Shown: piece after piece, positions 5,929 to 13,074 of the stretch | Position numbering within the stretch: the first letter of the stretch is position 1 | Layout: each line of letters begins with the position of its first letter | Virus record (IMG/VR): IMGVR_UViG_3300036398_001980 | Location: 1 to 21,852 of that record | Length of the DNA stretch: 21,852 nt | From: a virus | Direction: 5' to 3' (one strand) | The notes under the pieces: model-generated | The model's input: only the letters and a program-made list of their open reading frames with translations | Database searches by the model: none | What the model was told of the DNA's origin: nothing | Translations under genes and position numbers: made by a program

Positions 5929-6527
5929 AGCACAATCACCGACGGCAGCGTCACGCCTTGCAGCTTCTTCTCGTAGCTGCGGGCGATGCTTCCGACCGCC
6001 TTCATGTACTCCTCTTCCGAGGCCGTGAAGTAGCCGCGCTTCTTCAGTTCCTTCACGTAGCCGTCCGCGTCGCCAGCCTTGGCGCGCTCGATGGCCGCAG
6101 GGAAGCGCCGGAAGAGCAGTTCAAGGTGAGCCTTGGCCGCGGAGTCCAAGTCTTCCCAGGAGGCGAAGCAGTTCATCGGCTGCTTGCCACTGAAGCGCAG
6201 GGTCTTGTGCGTCGCGTCCTGCTTCACGAGCGCAACCTCGGAACCAGGCTTCGAGGATGCCAGGTACTTGTCCGCATCCGCGTGCTTGAACCGCTCCGTC
6301 GTCGTGAAGTGCGTCCAATCGCACTGGCCGTGCTTCTTCGCCCCGCCCAGGTTGTAGTTCCATAGGCTCTTCCAATGGCCAGTTTCGAGTGCGCTCTGCG
6401 CGTGTAGGATGTGGAGCACGCGCCGCTGGGGCGGCGACCCGGCAAGCAGTTGCCAGGCCGTCGCCAGTGCGAGGAATACCTGTTCAGGAGTCACAGGCGT
6501 CCGCTTAGCGGGCCGTTCTACTCCCAT
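5925..6527 (-). CDS. Endolysin, N-acetylglucosaminidase-type (FlgJ-like) domain
   Basis: 200 residues. I chose ATG 6527, which overlaps the upstream stop as TGATG; a TTG one codon earlier is possible. The signature AQSALETGHWKSLWNYNLGG (residues 44-62) is the catalytic region of the glucosaminidase superfamily, with E48 the likely catalytic acid. The later parts FASWEDLDSAAKAHLELLFR and GDADGYVKELKKRGYFTAS also fit the family, ending in a helix. It would cleave the glycan strands of host peptidoglycan. There is no signal peptide, so release through a holin is expected, consistent with the membrane proteins encoded upstream. It is the last gene of the leftward operon. A virion-associated wall-degrading role is less likely given its position in the lysis cluster. 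Confidence 0.87.
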   Translation of the reverse strand: MGVERPAKRTPVTPEQVFLALATAWQLLAGSPPQRRVLHILHAQSALETGHWKSLWNYNLGGAKKHGQCDWTHFTTTERFKHADADKYLASSKPGSEVALVKQDATHKTLRFSGKQPMNCFASWEDLDSAAKAHLELLFRRFPAAIERAKAGDADGYVKELKKRGYFTASEEEYMKAVGSIARSYEKKLQGVTLPSVIVL

Positions 6528-6682
6528 CAACCCATCTTCGACTTGCCAGCCGCGCGCATGGCGATGGCAATCATCTGGCTGCGCTTGCGCTTCTTACCGC
6601 CAGCGCCCTTCTCCTTGCCCGACTTCTCGTTGTCGGCGTAGAGTTCCTTCATGTTCTTCGAGACAGACTTGGACAGCGGCAT
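6527..6682 (-). CDS. Small Lys/Arg-rich phage protein (DUF6496-like)
   Basis: 51 residues. The ATG at 6682 has a very strong AGGAGGG ribosome site about 6 nt upstream, and its TGA overlaps the endolysin start (TGATG), so it is clearly a real gene. The protein is highly basic: a helical N-terminus (KNMKELYADNEKSG), a Gly/Lys linker and the end QMIAIAMRAAGKSKMG. The basic stretch followed by an IAIA...AGKSK end resembles small phage proteins grouped as DUF6496, from memory. The function is unknown to me. It lies between a 57-residue protein and the endolysin, inside the lysis cluster. Confidence 0.8.
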   Translation of the reverse strand: MPLSKSVSKNMKELYADNEKSGKEKGAGGKKRKRSQMIAIAMRAAGKSKMG

Positions 6683-6684
6683 GG

Positions 6685-6858
6685 TCAGCCCTCCTTGGCT
6701 TTGAGTTCTTCGAGCTTCTTCTCGGCTGCACTGCGGCCAGACAGGATGACCGCCGCAGAGGGGATGTCGTCGAGCATGCGCTCGAAGATGTCTTCGTGCC
6801 GGTACTTCACCCAGTCAAGGATGTAGAGCACGAGGTCGATGGCTTCCTTCTCGGTCAC
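6685..6858 (-). CDS. Small hypothetical protein in lysis cluster, GTG start
   Basis: 57 residues from GTG 6858, which overlaps the lipoprotein stop as GTGA and has GGAGGG a few nt upstream. The chain (VTEKEAIDLVLYILDWV ... AAEKKLEELKAKEG) is helical: an amphipathic first helix, an acidic middle (HEDIFERMLDDIPS) and a charged C-terminal helix. No membrane span is long enough to call. It resembles small helical bundle proteins but I recognise no family. Its position suggests a helper of lysis, but this is only by location. Confidence 0.72.
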   Translation of the reverse strand: MTEKEAIDLVLYILDWVKYRHEDIFERMLDDIPSAAVILSGRSAAEKKLEELKAKEG

Positions 6859-7100
6859 GGTCCCTCCAGCTTGATGAGCACGGTCTTCACCTCGCCGTAG
6901 ACCTGCACGCAACCCTCAAGTTCTACTTGAGAGTTCGACTCCTTGGCGCACCGCTCGTCCGCCTCCTTGAGCGCCTGGGCGAGGTAGCGGACCGCTCGCT
7001 GCGCCGGAGGCAGAGGAGCCTGCGTAGGCCAACGCGGACCACAGCAGCCAGAAGCCGCGCCAGCAAGAACCAAAAGGACAGCCCCTGTCGCATGACGCAT
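6855..7100 (-). CDS. Putative lipoprotein, outer-membrane spanin candidate
   Basis: 81 residues. The ATG at 7100 overlaps the upstream stop as TGATG. The first 19 residues are a signal peptide (MRHATGAVLLVLAGAASGC) ending in a lipobox-like ASGC, so C19 (or C20) would be lipidated. The mature part starts with a Pro-rich stretch (CGPRWPTQAPLPPAQ) and continues with a helix containing two more cysteines (C51, C64). Small Pro-rich lipoproteins in lysis clusters are typical of the outer-membrane spanin (Rz1 type) that helps disrupt the outer membrane. No clear inner-membrane spanin is seen, and the lipobox has Ala where Leu is usual, so the spanin role is tentative while the lipoprotein prediction is firmer. 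Confidence 0.7.
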   Translation of the reverse strand: MRHATGAVLLVLAGAASGCCGPRWPTQAPLPPAQRAVRYLAQALKEADERCAKESNSQVELEGCVQVYGEVKTVLIKLEGP

Positions 7101-7318
7101 CACGACTTGCCTCCAGCGGTGAACTCCGCGATGGACGAGACCATCTTCACCGGATCGAGACCGGTCGCACGGAGGAACCGAGTAAACGCCGCGAGGCGTG
7201 GGTGGCGCTCGCAACGCTCGACCCACTCCTCGGGCGTACGGGTGCGCAGGATGATGTTCAGGATGCCGGTGATGGCCGGCCAGATGAACACCGCCCAGAG
7301 CTGTACCTTGTCGTTCAC
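7100..7318 (-). CDS. Small single-span membrane protein, holin candidate A
   Basis: 72 residues if it starts at GTG 7318, which overlaps the upstream stop as GTGA. A GTG at 7348 would add ten residues but has no better ribosome site. Residues 5-24 (VQLWAVFIWPAITGILNIIL) form one membrane span, followed by a soluble amphipathic tail (RTRTPEEWVERCERHPRLAA). The pattern matches small phage membrane proteins often found by lysins. It could be a holin, an antiholin or a lysis regulator. One span is the minimum for a class III-type holin. No experimental inference is possible from sequence alone. Confidence 0.7.
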   Translation of the reverse strand: MNDKVQLWAVFIWPAITGILNIILRTRTPEEWVERCERHPRLAAFTRFLRATGLDPVKMVSSIAEFTAGGKS

Positions 7319-7569
7319 GAGTGCGCCCCGGGGTGGAGATACTTCCACACGGCGGAGATGACCGCCGTCGCGATGCTCGCGAAGACGAGCTTGAAGAAGA
7401 CATCGACGCCTTGCTCCGCTCTCTTCCGCATGCCGCGCGAGAAGGACATATCCTCGCGGAACGACTCGACGCTGGCGTGGTCGTCAACGTTGACGCCGAG
7501 CAGGAGGAACGTCTCGCGGACGGCCTTCTCGGCAGCTTCCTCGGCAACGGTCTTCGTGCTCGGCGCCAT
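7315..7569 (-). CDS. Small membrane protein with C-terminal span, holin candidate B
   Basis: 84 residues. ATG 7569 sits two nt after the upstream stop (TGACCATG). Residues 8-55 are soluble and charged (VAEEAAEKAVRETFLLLGVN; FREDMSFSRGMRKRAEQG), and residues 58-76 are one hydrophobic span (DVFFKLVFASIATAVISAVW) near the C-terminus. This arrangement recurs in phage proteins next to lysins that are usually labelled membrane protein or putative holin. The frame is open further upstream, but that part lies over the previous gene and has no start with a ribosome site. Its stop overlaps the next gene. Confidence 0.75.
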   Translation of the reverse strand: MAPSTKTVAEEAAEKAVRETFLLLGVNVDDHASVESFREDMSFSRGMRKRAEQGVDVFFKLVFASIATAVISAVWKYLHPGAHS

Positions 7570-7571
7570 GG

Positions 7572-7727
7572 TCACGACTCCTGGGCAGGAGGTTGCGCGG
7601 TCTTGGCCTTCTCCTCGGCAATGTACTGCGCGAGGAAGCCGGCCTCTTCGAGCGTCACGGGGCGCTTGTCGAGCCAAGCGCGGGTGACGTTCTCAAGGAC
7701 TTGCAACACACTGGGACGCTCATTCAT
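7572..7727 (-). CDS. Small hypothetical protein
   Basis: 51 residues from ATG 7727, which has GGAGGAACC just upstream; an ATG four codons earlier is possible. The start lies inside the end of the preceding gene (8 nt overlap). The sequence is helical and acidic at its end (VLENVTRAWLDKRPVTLEEA, EEKAKTAQPPAQES). No motif is recognised. It is the first of the run of seven small genes that leads to the endolysin. Confidence 0.72.
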   Translation of the reverse strand: MNERPSVLQVLENVTRAWLDKRPVTLEEAGFLAQYIAEEKAKTAQPPAQES

Positions 7728-8121
7728 CGGTTCCTCCATCCACCGCAGGTGCGGCTTCATCGGAAGGTGCCACGGGAGCGGCTGGTGCGTCAACAGGAGC
7801 GGGCTCCTCTACCACGGGCGCGGGCTCGTCGGCCACGGGCGGCGAAGGGGGCGCAGGTGGCGCGTCGGGCACGATCTCGACGATGGTCAGGCCGAGCTGC
7901 TGCGCGGTGTAGGTGTAGAGGTAGTCGTCGTCGGTGCCCCACGCGGCGTAGGCGTCGCCCGTGAGGTTGATGGTGCCGGTCGTGAGCGTGGCGCCGTTGG
8001 GAGCGCTCTGGAGCCACCACTGGTAGCTCGCGCTCGTGCCGGGCTGCACGTTGACGTTGTTGATGAAGAGAACCGTCGCGGTGGACGGGAACACGGTTAC
8101 GGGTTCGATGATGGCGTACAT
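7720..8121 (-). CDS. Phage protein with compact N-terminal domain and Pro/Ala/Glu tail
   Basis: 133 residues, ATG with GAGG four nt upstream and six nt after the fibre stop. Residues 1-82 form a beta-rich domain (MYAIIEPVTVFPSTATVLFI; SYQWWLQSAPNGATLTTGTI). Residues 86-133 are a low-complexity acidic tail of Pro, Ala, Val, Glu and Asp (PAPVVEEPAPVDAPAAPVAP). The first part looks like small virion or fibre-accessory proteins that follow tail fibre genes in other phages. I cannot name it. It may be a fibre chaperone or a minor virion protein. Confidence 0.75.
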   Translation of the reverse strand: MYAIIEPVTVFPSTATVLFINNVNVQPGTSASYQWWLQSAPNGATLTTGTINLTGDAYAAWGTDDDYLYTYTAQQLGLTIVEIVPDAPPAPPSPPVADEPAPVVEEPAPVDAPAAPVAPSDEAAPAVDGGTDE

Positions 8122-8125
8122 GGTG

Positions 8126-8137
8126 CCTCAGGTCGCG
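8126..8137. repeat. 12-bp direct repeat, copy 1 (fibre gene 3' end)
   Basis: CCTCAGGTCGCG at the 3' end of the fibre gene, spanning its stop codon and the ribosome site of the next gene. An identical copy sits at 9456-9467, at the other side of the fibre gene. On the coding strand both read CGCGACCTGAGG, so both genes end in Ala-Thr-stop. Confidence 0.75.
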
Positions 8138-9447
8138 GGGTAACAGACGGTAAACAGAATTTCGCCAGTATCGGCGAACTGCGTATCGGTAATGGCGGTT
8201 GCGGCACCCGCCGGCGTCGTCTGCGTCAACGTGAGCGAAGTGCTGTTCGGATTGATGCGCAAACAAAGCTGACCAGTGGTTGTAATGTTTGCGTAAAATC
8301 CGATGGACCCAGAACCAAACAAATCTGCCGTGTTTGAGGAGGTCGGAAGCCCGCCAATCGTAACTGATCCGGTGCCGGTCCCGTTGCTTGTGAGTTTGAC
8401 GTAGCCGTGCGCGATGATGGTATTGCCGATGCGCGTATATCGCCCAACTTGCACAGCATACGCCACGCCAGCGGTCGATCCGCCAACTGCGACTGTCGGC
8501 GTCCACGTCACGCCGCCCGAGTTGAGCGCACCGCCGTCCTGGTAGCAGTCGAGCGTTTGCGAATCGGTGTTGCCCGGCGTCGCGGGGAGCTTGATGCCGT
8601 AGCCGGAGACGAACGACGCGTCGATGGCCGTCGAGCTGATGCGCATGTAGTTCGTTAGGCCTTCGGCACCGAGTGCGCCAGAGACGCCGCCGATCTCCAG
8701 GAGGCCAGAGCCGCCGCTGTTGTACGCGTTGAGGTAGATTCCTCGCGACGAACCAGAATCGTAGAGGTACTGATTCACTCCTCCCGCGCTGTTCACGACG
8801 AGCTTTACGCTCGAATAAGCGGGACTGGAGGCGGTGCCGACGAGCAGCTGGCCGACGTTATTGATTGTCGCTCGGCCAGCTCCAGCAGTGGTAAACGTGA
8901 CCGTCGAACCTTGAAGCGTGAAAGGCGCTTCGCCGCCAGCGTCGGTAGCAGAAAGGAGCTGAAAGCCGGATGCGGCACCGTACGCGCGGAGATTCTTATT
9001 CGTCCCGTCGTTGACGTGGAATTTAACGGCCGGACTCGCCGTGCCGATGCCGACATTGCCGCCACTCGGATTGAGTGCAAGAGGAGATGCGCCCGTCCCG
9101 TCGATGAACGCCTGGACACTGCCGTAATTGCTGGTCGTGTTGTAGCCGACCCAAATGTTTTTGTTGCCATCCGTGGCGCCACGAATGGAAAGGGCGCGCG
9201 GCGCCGTAGCCGTGTCGTCGGAGACGAGCTGCAAGATTCCGTATCCAGTCGGCGCTCCGCCTACCGAGATACTTGTGTTTGCTCGAAGGCTCCCGCCAAC
9301 GGTCACAAGAGAGCCGCTCTGCGTGATGATGCTGTTCCCCAGCGTCGTCCCCGTGGCCCACCGCGGGATCGTGTCGGGGGTGCCGGAGCCGCCGACAGGG
9401 GTGCCGCCGGTCGAGGCAGGCGGATAGATGAAGGTAGGTGCGCTCAT
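8128..9447 (-). CDS. Tail fibre / receptor-binding protein
   Basis: 439 residues, ATG with GAGGAGG upstream. The N-terminus is Gly/Pro/Thr-rich with PDTIPRWATGTTLGNSIITQ, a pattern common near the base of phage fibres. Residues 126-146 carry the fibre motif SGGNVGIGTASPAVKFHV, and 197-218 a related second copy (NVGQLLVGTASSPAY, then VKLVV), suggesting repeated beta-prism or beta-roll trimer units. From about 314 (VTWTPTVAVGG; VGRYTRIGNTIIAHGYV) to the end lies a C-terminal domain typical of receptor-contacting fibre tips. It would trimerise and bind the host surface. The base composition is visibly more A/T-rich than its neighbours (for example 8281-8340), consistent with exchange between phages. 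It is flanked by 12-bp direct repeats. The specific receptor cannot be told. Confidence 0.88.
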   Translation of the reverse strand: MSAPTFIYPPASTGGTPVGGSGTPDTIPRWATGTTLGNSIITQSGSLVTVGGSLRANTSISVGGAPTGYGILQLVSDDTATAPRALSIRGATDGNKNIWVGYNTTSNYGSVQAFIDGTGASPLALNPSGGNVGIGTASPAVKFHVNDGTNKNLRAYGAASGFQLLSATDAGGEAPFTLQGSTVTFTTAGAGRATINNVGQLLVGTASSPAYSSVKLVVNSAGGVNQYLYDSGSSRGIYLNAYNSGGSGLLEIGGVSGALGAEGLTNYMRISSTAIDASFVSGYGIKLPATPGNTDSQTLDCYQDGGALNSGGVTWTPTVAVGGSTAGVAYAVQVGRYTRIGNTIIAHGYVKLTSNGTGTGSVTIGGLPTSSNTADLFGSGSIGFYANITTTGQLCLRINPNSTSLTLTQTTPAGAATAITDTQFADTGEILFTVCYPAT

Positions 9448-9455
9448 GGCTTCCT

Positions 9456-9467
9456 CCTCAGGTCGCG
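9456..9467. repeat. 12-bp direct repeat, copy 2 (fibre gene 5' side)
   Basis: CCTCAGGTCGCG, identical to 8126-8137, at the stop codon of the 140-residue gene and the ribosome site region of the fibre gene. The two copies bracket the fibre gene exactly at its gene borders. Confidence 0.75.
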
Positions 9468-9880
9468 AGAACCGCGACGACGATGGTGCCCGCCGTAGCA
9501 GCGCGCAGGTAGATCTTCGTTGCGTCCGTGTTGTCGAGCTTCAGGCTGCCACCAGGCCCAATCGCGATGGCGTTCGCCACCGTGCGCGACGTAGGCGCAA
9601 GACCGGTCTGGTCGTCCGTCGTCGTCAGGCAGAGCGTCAGCGTCGCGCTCGTGTTCTGGATGAGGATGCCCTGCACGTAGTCCTGCGGGGTGCGCTCCTG
9701 GGCCGCCGTGTTCGTCCCCGTGCCGACCTGCCCGCGCCAGCGGCGCACAGGCATCGCAGCCGCGAGGCCGGTGTTCGCGACGACGCCGCCGGTCGAGCTT
9801 TCGAGCTGATACCACGCCGCGTTGTCCACGCTCACCGCGTACTGACGCACCCCATTCGCAATCGCGCTTCCACTTCGCAT
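9458..9880 (-). CDS. Virion-type hypothetical protein upstream of tail fibre
   Basis: 140 residues, ATG 9880 with GAGGAGAAG upstream. It is small, Thr/Ala/Gly-rich and beta-like throughout (YAVSVDNAAWYQLESSTGG; GILIQNTSATLTLCL; ATKIYLRAATAGTIVVAVLA). Such compact beta proteins occur as fibre-attachment, decoration or minor tail proteins. It is the first gene after a 44-nt spacer in the leftward operon and directly precedes the fibre gene, so a role joining fibre to tail is a reasonable inference. I do not recognise the family. Confidence 0.77.
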   Translation of the reverse strand: MRSGSAIANGVRQYAVSVDNAAWYQLESSTGGVVANTGLAAAMPVRRWRGQVGTGTNTAAQERTPQDYVQGILIQNTSATLTLCLTTTDDQTGLAPTSRTVANAIAIGPGGSLKLDNTDATKIYLRAATAGTIVVAVLAT

Positions 9881-9924
9881 AGCCTTCTCCTCTCAGTTGG
9901 ACAGTCTAAGTGAGTCTCACCCTA
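9881..9924 (-). promoter_or_regulatory. Only sizeable non-coding spacer in late operon; palindrome, possible promoter
   Basis: This 44-nt spacer separates the 1049-residue protein from the fibre module, while all other gaps in the leftward operon are ten nt or less. On the minus strand it contains GTGAGACTCAC, a palindrome with a one-base centre (9920-9910), followed by TTAGACT. The string GACTCACT is identical to the core of the T7 RNA polymerase promoter, but the rest of that promoter is not matched. Tandem stops TGA-TAG close the upstream gene. It may hold a phage promoter or an operator for the fibre genes; no clear sigma-70 boxes are seen. Confidence 0.4.
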
Positions 9925-12900
9925 TCATCGCTGCGTCGCAGAGGCACCGCCAAAGGCGTTTCGCGCCGCAGCCTGCCCGGAGGCGCCCGGCGTCGGCAAA
10001 CGCCCGCCAGCGGGCGGCTGGAAGGCCTGCTGGCCCATGCCGCTCACGATGCGCTGGATGCGGATGCCGCCGCCGCCCGTCTTCACCTTGGCGAAGTTGC
10101 GGGCCACGGTCGCGAGCTGCTGGTTCCCGCGCAGCTTCTCGTTCTCCGCGATGGCGCGCTGGAGGTTGCTCGCCAGCTCGTCGAGGTACTTCTGCCCGTT
10201 CGGAATCATGGCGAGCCCCTGCGCCGCCGCCGGAGCCATCGGGCCACCGTTGGCGATGAGCTGCGTCGCGTAGGCGTGGTCGAACAGGCTGCGCGCCATG
10301 ACCGTCCAGCGACGCTCCGCCTCGCTCAGCGCCTTCTGCGTCGGGATGCCCTTCGGCATCTCGTCGACGAGCTTCTGCATCGTCGCGTCGTAGTCGGCGA
10401 TGAAGCGCTCCTGCTGGTCGGGCGGCAGGTTGGCCGTCGCCTGGCGGATGCGCTCGTGCGCGAAGTCCGTCGACGCGGCCAGCTCGCGGATGCCCTGCGA
10501 AAGGCTCGTGTAGTCGGTCGGCTTCACGTCGACCAGCTTCTCCGCGTTCATGGCCGCGAGCATCGGGCGCTGCGCGTTGATGATGCTCTGCGTGACTTCG
10601 CGTGCGGCAACCTCCGGAGCGGCTGCCACGCTTGCGGACTTGCGGGCCACCTTCCCGGCCATGTCGGCGATGAAGCCGTCGCCGCGCTGGTTGTAGAGCC
10701 CACGCAGCGCCGTCGTGCCGAGGAAGAAGAGCGCAGCCGGGAAGGGCTGCACCATCGCGAACGCACCGAGGGCGAACTGCGCAAGCGAGTCGCGGCCCAC
10801 CGCGGACGTCGTTTCCCCCTTGGCCAGCGCATCCTCCGCACCGACCGCGAGCATGTCGGCGAGCGTGTAGTTGCGGTTAGGCACCACAAGCTGCTGCCGG
10901 ATGCCAGGCGTGACCTGTTCCGCGGCGTCGAGGTAGAGGTTCTTGATCTCGTTGCGGAAGGTGGACTGCGCGCTGGTCAGAGGCTCGTGGATGCCCTGGC
11001 GCTCCTGGAAGCGCCGGCTCGTGGCGATCTCGTACTGTCGCAGGTCGCCGACCGTATACGGCTCACGCTTGGCGAGTGATTCGCGCAGCGCGTCCAACTC
11101 GGCGCGGATGTCTTGGAGCGGGATGTCGCCCATACCGCGCGTGCGGAGCTTCTTCTCGACGCGCGCAAGAGCAGCGTCGATGGCCTGCGGGCTGACGATC
11201 TGATTGAGCGCCGGGCCGTACATGGCCTCGACAGCCTTGCCGGCCTCCTCGCGGAGCACCTGCGCCATGGCGTTGCGCTGCTCGGCCGAGAGGTTCGTGA
11301 ACGTGAGGCCCTTCGTCCCGACGTTGATGCTCTGGAGGAACTGGTTCTCCGGATGCGCTGCCTTCAGCTCCTCGATGCGCGCCGCCGCGTTGCGAACGTA
11401 GTCCGTCATCGCGGTCGAGCCGAGCTTGCCAAGCTCGTCCTCGGTGAAGCGCTCGTTGAGCTTGCGCACGGCCTTCTGCGACTGTCCCCACTGGCGAAGC
11501 AGGTGAGTGCGCTCGACGCTCGACGCAGCCTTGCCGATCATGCTCGCGAGCGAGCCAGGCGCGCTCTCCGCGGCGACGTCCGTGAGCGCCTTCTGGCCCT
11601 TCACGAGCGCCTTGCCGCCGAGCGACAGGCCCTTGCCGATGGCGCCGCCGAGCGCCGTGGCCGCGAGCACTTCGCCTACGCCACCAGGCTCCAGGCCAAG
11701 CTCCTGCTTGTACGCCTGCGAGGCGCCCGAGTAGAGCGCACCCTCGATGGCTGGACGGCCGATGCGCTCCACAAGGCCGGGCGCAGCCGCCGCGGCCATG
11801 TCGGTCGCCGCCTCCGCCGCACGAGCCTCGATGGGTGCGCCAAGCGCGAGGCCACGGGCCGCAGGCATGACGCCCGTCTCGGCCATGCCCAGGCCGAGCG
11901 GCGAGACGTTCGGCTCCGCAGCAGCGGGGATGCCGAGCCGCGGCGAGACGTCTTCTGCCACGACCCGCGTCTCCGCGGTACGCAGTGTCGAAGGCAGAGT
12001 GTTCGCCGCCTCTACCTCGCTGGCAAGGCGGCCAGCGCGCGCAGCCTCGGCGGCAGCGGCGTCCGCCGCGGCGAGGTCCCGCATCTGGAGAGCATCGTTC
12101 ACGCGCTCCATCTGCGCGGCTTCGAGCTGACGGAAGCCTTCTGCACGCCCTGTCAGCTCCTCAGCCTGCCGGCCACGCATCAGCGTCTCTTCCGTGCGGA
12201 ACGGGTCGGCACCGAGGCGCAGTCCGGGCTCCGCAGGCGACGTCGGGCCGGTGAGCGGGCGCATCCGGAGCGACGCTTCCTCGACAACCTGGCCAGCCTC
12301 GTCGGTCGCCACAGCACGAGCGCGGTCGATGGCGCCCTGGCGGATGGCCGCCTGACGCGCCTCAAACTCGGCAGTAAGGCGAGCCGCCTCCTCCGCCGTG
12401 GGAGCCGCGGCTTGCCGACCAAGAGCAAGCGGGCTAACTTCACGACCGATGGCTCCTCGACCGACCTGCGCCGCCTCTCCAGCCACCTGCGCTGCCACGC
12501 CTGCGGGGGCCTGCCTCGCGGGACCAAACAGGGCCGCTGCCTGCCCTGCGCCGATCTCCGGCGACACGACTGCGCGCGCTGCTGCCTGCTCCGCCTCGCG
12601 CGCCGCAAGCTGCTCCGCGCCCCTCAGCGCCGCCCTCTGACCGAGACGGCCGGCAAGGGCGAACGGGTCGACGAGCAGGCCGCCAAACTCCGCTGCGGCG
12701 GTGATGTTCGGACGGCCAAGCTCAAGCTCGCGCATGCGCTCGCGAGCCGTCTCGCTGACTGCGCCGAGGACTGCGGGGCCTACGCCAAACGTCAGCGCCT
12801 TGCCTAGACCGAGCGCCGTTGCTTCTACTGCGCCGCCGAGGCCAGCCGTGGCCCGTTCCGCCGAAGCCTGCTCGACATCTGCCTCGTTGGCAAACGTGAG

Positions 12901-13074
12901 CCTGTCGCGATAACGACCAGCGTACTCCGGGGTCGTGAACATGAGCTTGCCCTCGTAGTTGATAGGAACCTTCTGGTTCTTCTCAAACGAGAACTTGCCC
13001 GTCGCGAGCGCGGCCGGCACGTCGCCAGGGTTGACGTCGATGAGCTGCTTCGCGGTCTTGTCGTAGAGCTTCAT
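9925..13074 (-). CDS. Putative large internal virion / DNA-ejection protein (T7 gp16 position)
   Basis: 1049 residues. ATG 13074 overlaps the upstream stop as ATGA. The N-terminus (residues 1-62) is a small domain of the type DVPAALATGKFSFEKNQKVP, followed at 75-140 by Gly/Ala-rich hydrophobic helices (GLGGAVEATALGLGKALTFG; EFGGLLVDPFALAGRLG). The middle is long, Ala/Glu/Arg-rich and helical. Further hydrophobic stretches lie near 480-500 and 766-786 (FALGAFAMVQPFPAALFFLG). The C-terminal 60 residues are Gly/Pro-rich. As third and largest of three such proteins between the tail nozzle and the fibre it fits T7 gp16, which enters the host membrane during DNA entry. I do not see the lytic transglycosylase motif of T7 gp16, so equivalence is by position and character only. 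Confidence 0.68.
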   Translation of the reverse strand: MKLYDKTAKQLIDVNPGDVPAALATGKFSFEKNQKVPINYEGKLMFTTPEYAGRYRDRLTFANEADVEQASAERATAGLGGAVEATALGLGKALTFGVGPAVLGAVSETARERMRELELGRPNITAAAEFGGLLVDPFALAGRLGQRAALRGAEQLAAREAEQAAARAVVSPEIGAGQAAALFGPARQAPAGVAAQVAGEAAQVGRGAIGREVSPLALGRQAAAPTAEEAARLTAEFEARQAAIRQGAIDRARAVATDEAGQVVEEASLRMRPLTGPTSPAEPGLRLGADPFRTEETLMRGRQAEELTGRAEGFRQLEAAQMERVNDALQMRDLAAADAAAAEAARAGRLASEVEAANTLPSTLRTAETRVVAEDVSPRLGIPAAAEPNVSPLGLGMAETGVMPAARGLALGAPIEARAAEAATDMAAAAAPGLVERIGRPAIEGALYSGASQAYKQELGLEPGGVGEVLAATALGGAIGKGLSLGGKALVKGQKALTDVAAESAPGSLASMIGKAASSVERTHLLRQWGQSQKAVRKLNERFTEDELGKLGSTAMTDYVRNAAARIEELKAAHPENQFLQSINVGTKGLTFTNLSAEQRNAMAQVLREEAGKAVEAMYGPALNQIVSPQAIDAALARVEKKLRTRGMGDIPLQDIRAELDALRESLAKREPYTVGDLRQYEIATSRRFQERQGIHEPLTSAQSTFRNEIKNLYLDAAEQVTPGIRQQLVVPNRNYTLADMLAVGAEDALAKGETTSAVGRDSLAQFALGAFAMVQPFPAALFFLGTTALRGLYNQRGDGFIADMAGKVARKSASVAAAPEVAAREVTQSIINAQRPMLAAMNAEKLVDVKPTDYTSLSQGIRELAASTDFAHERIRQATANLPPDQQERFIADYDATMQKLVDEMPKGIPTQKALSEAERRWTVMARSLFDHAYATQLIANGGPMAPAAAQGLAMIPNGQKYLDELASNLQRAIAENEKLRGNQQLATVARNFAKVKTGGGGIRIQRIVSGMGQQAFQPPAGGRLPTPGASGQAAARNAFGGASATQR

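Noticed and set aside
11113-12807. 564-residue open frame on the plus strand opposite the 1049-residue gene
   Set aside because: Long antisense frames are common in GC-rich genes. This one is Arg/Leu/Ala-rich without motifs, while the minus-strand gene has coupled starts and stops with its neighbours.
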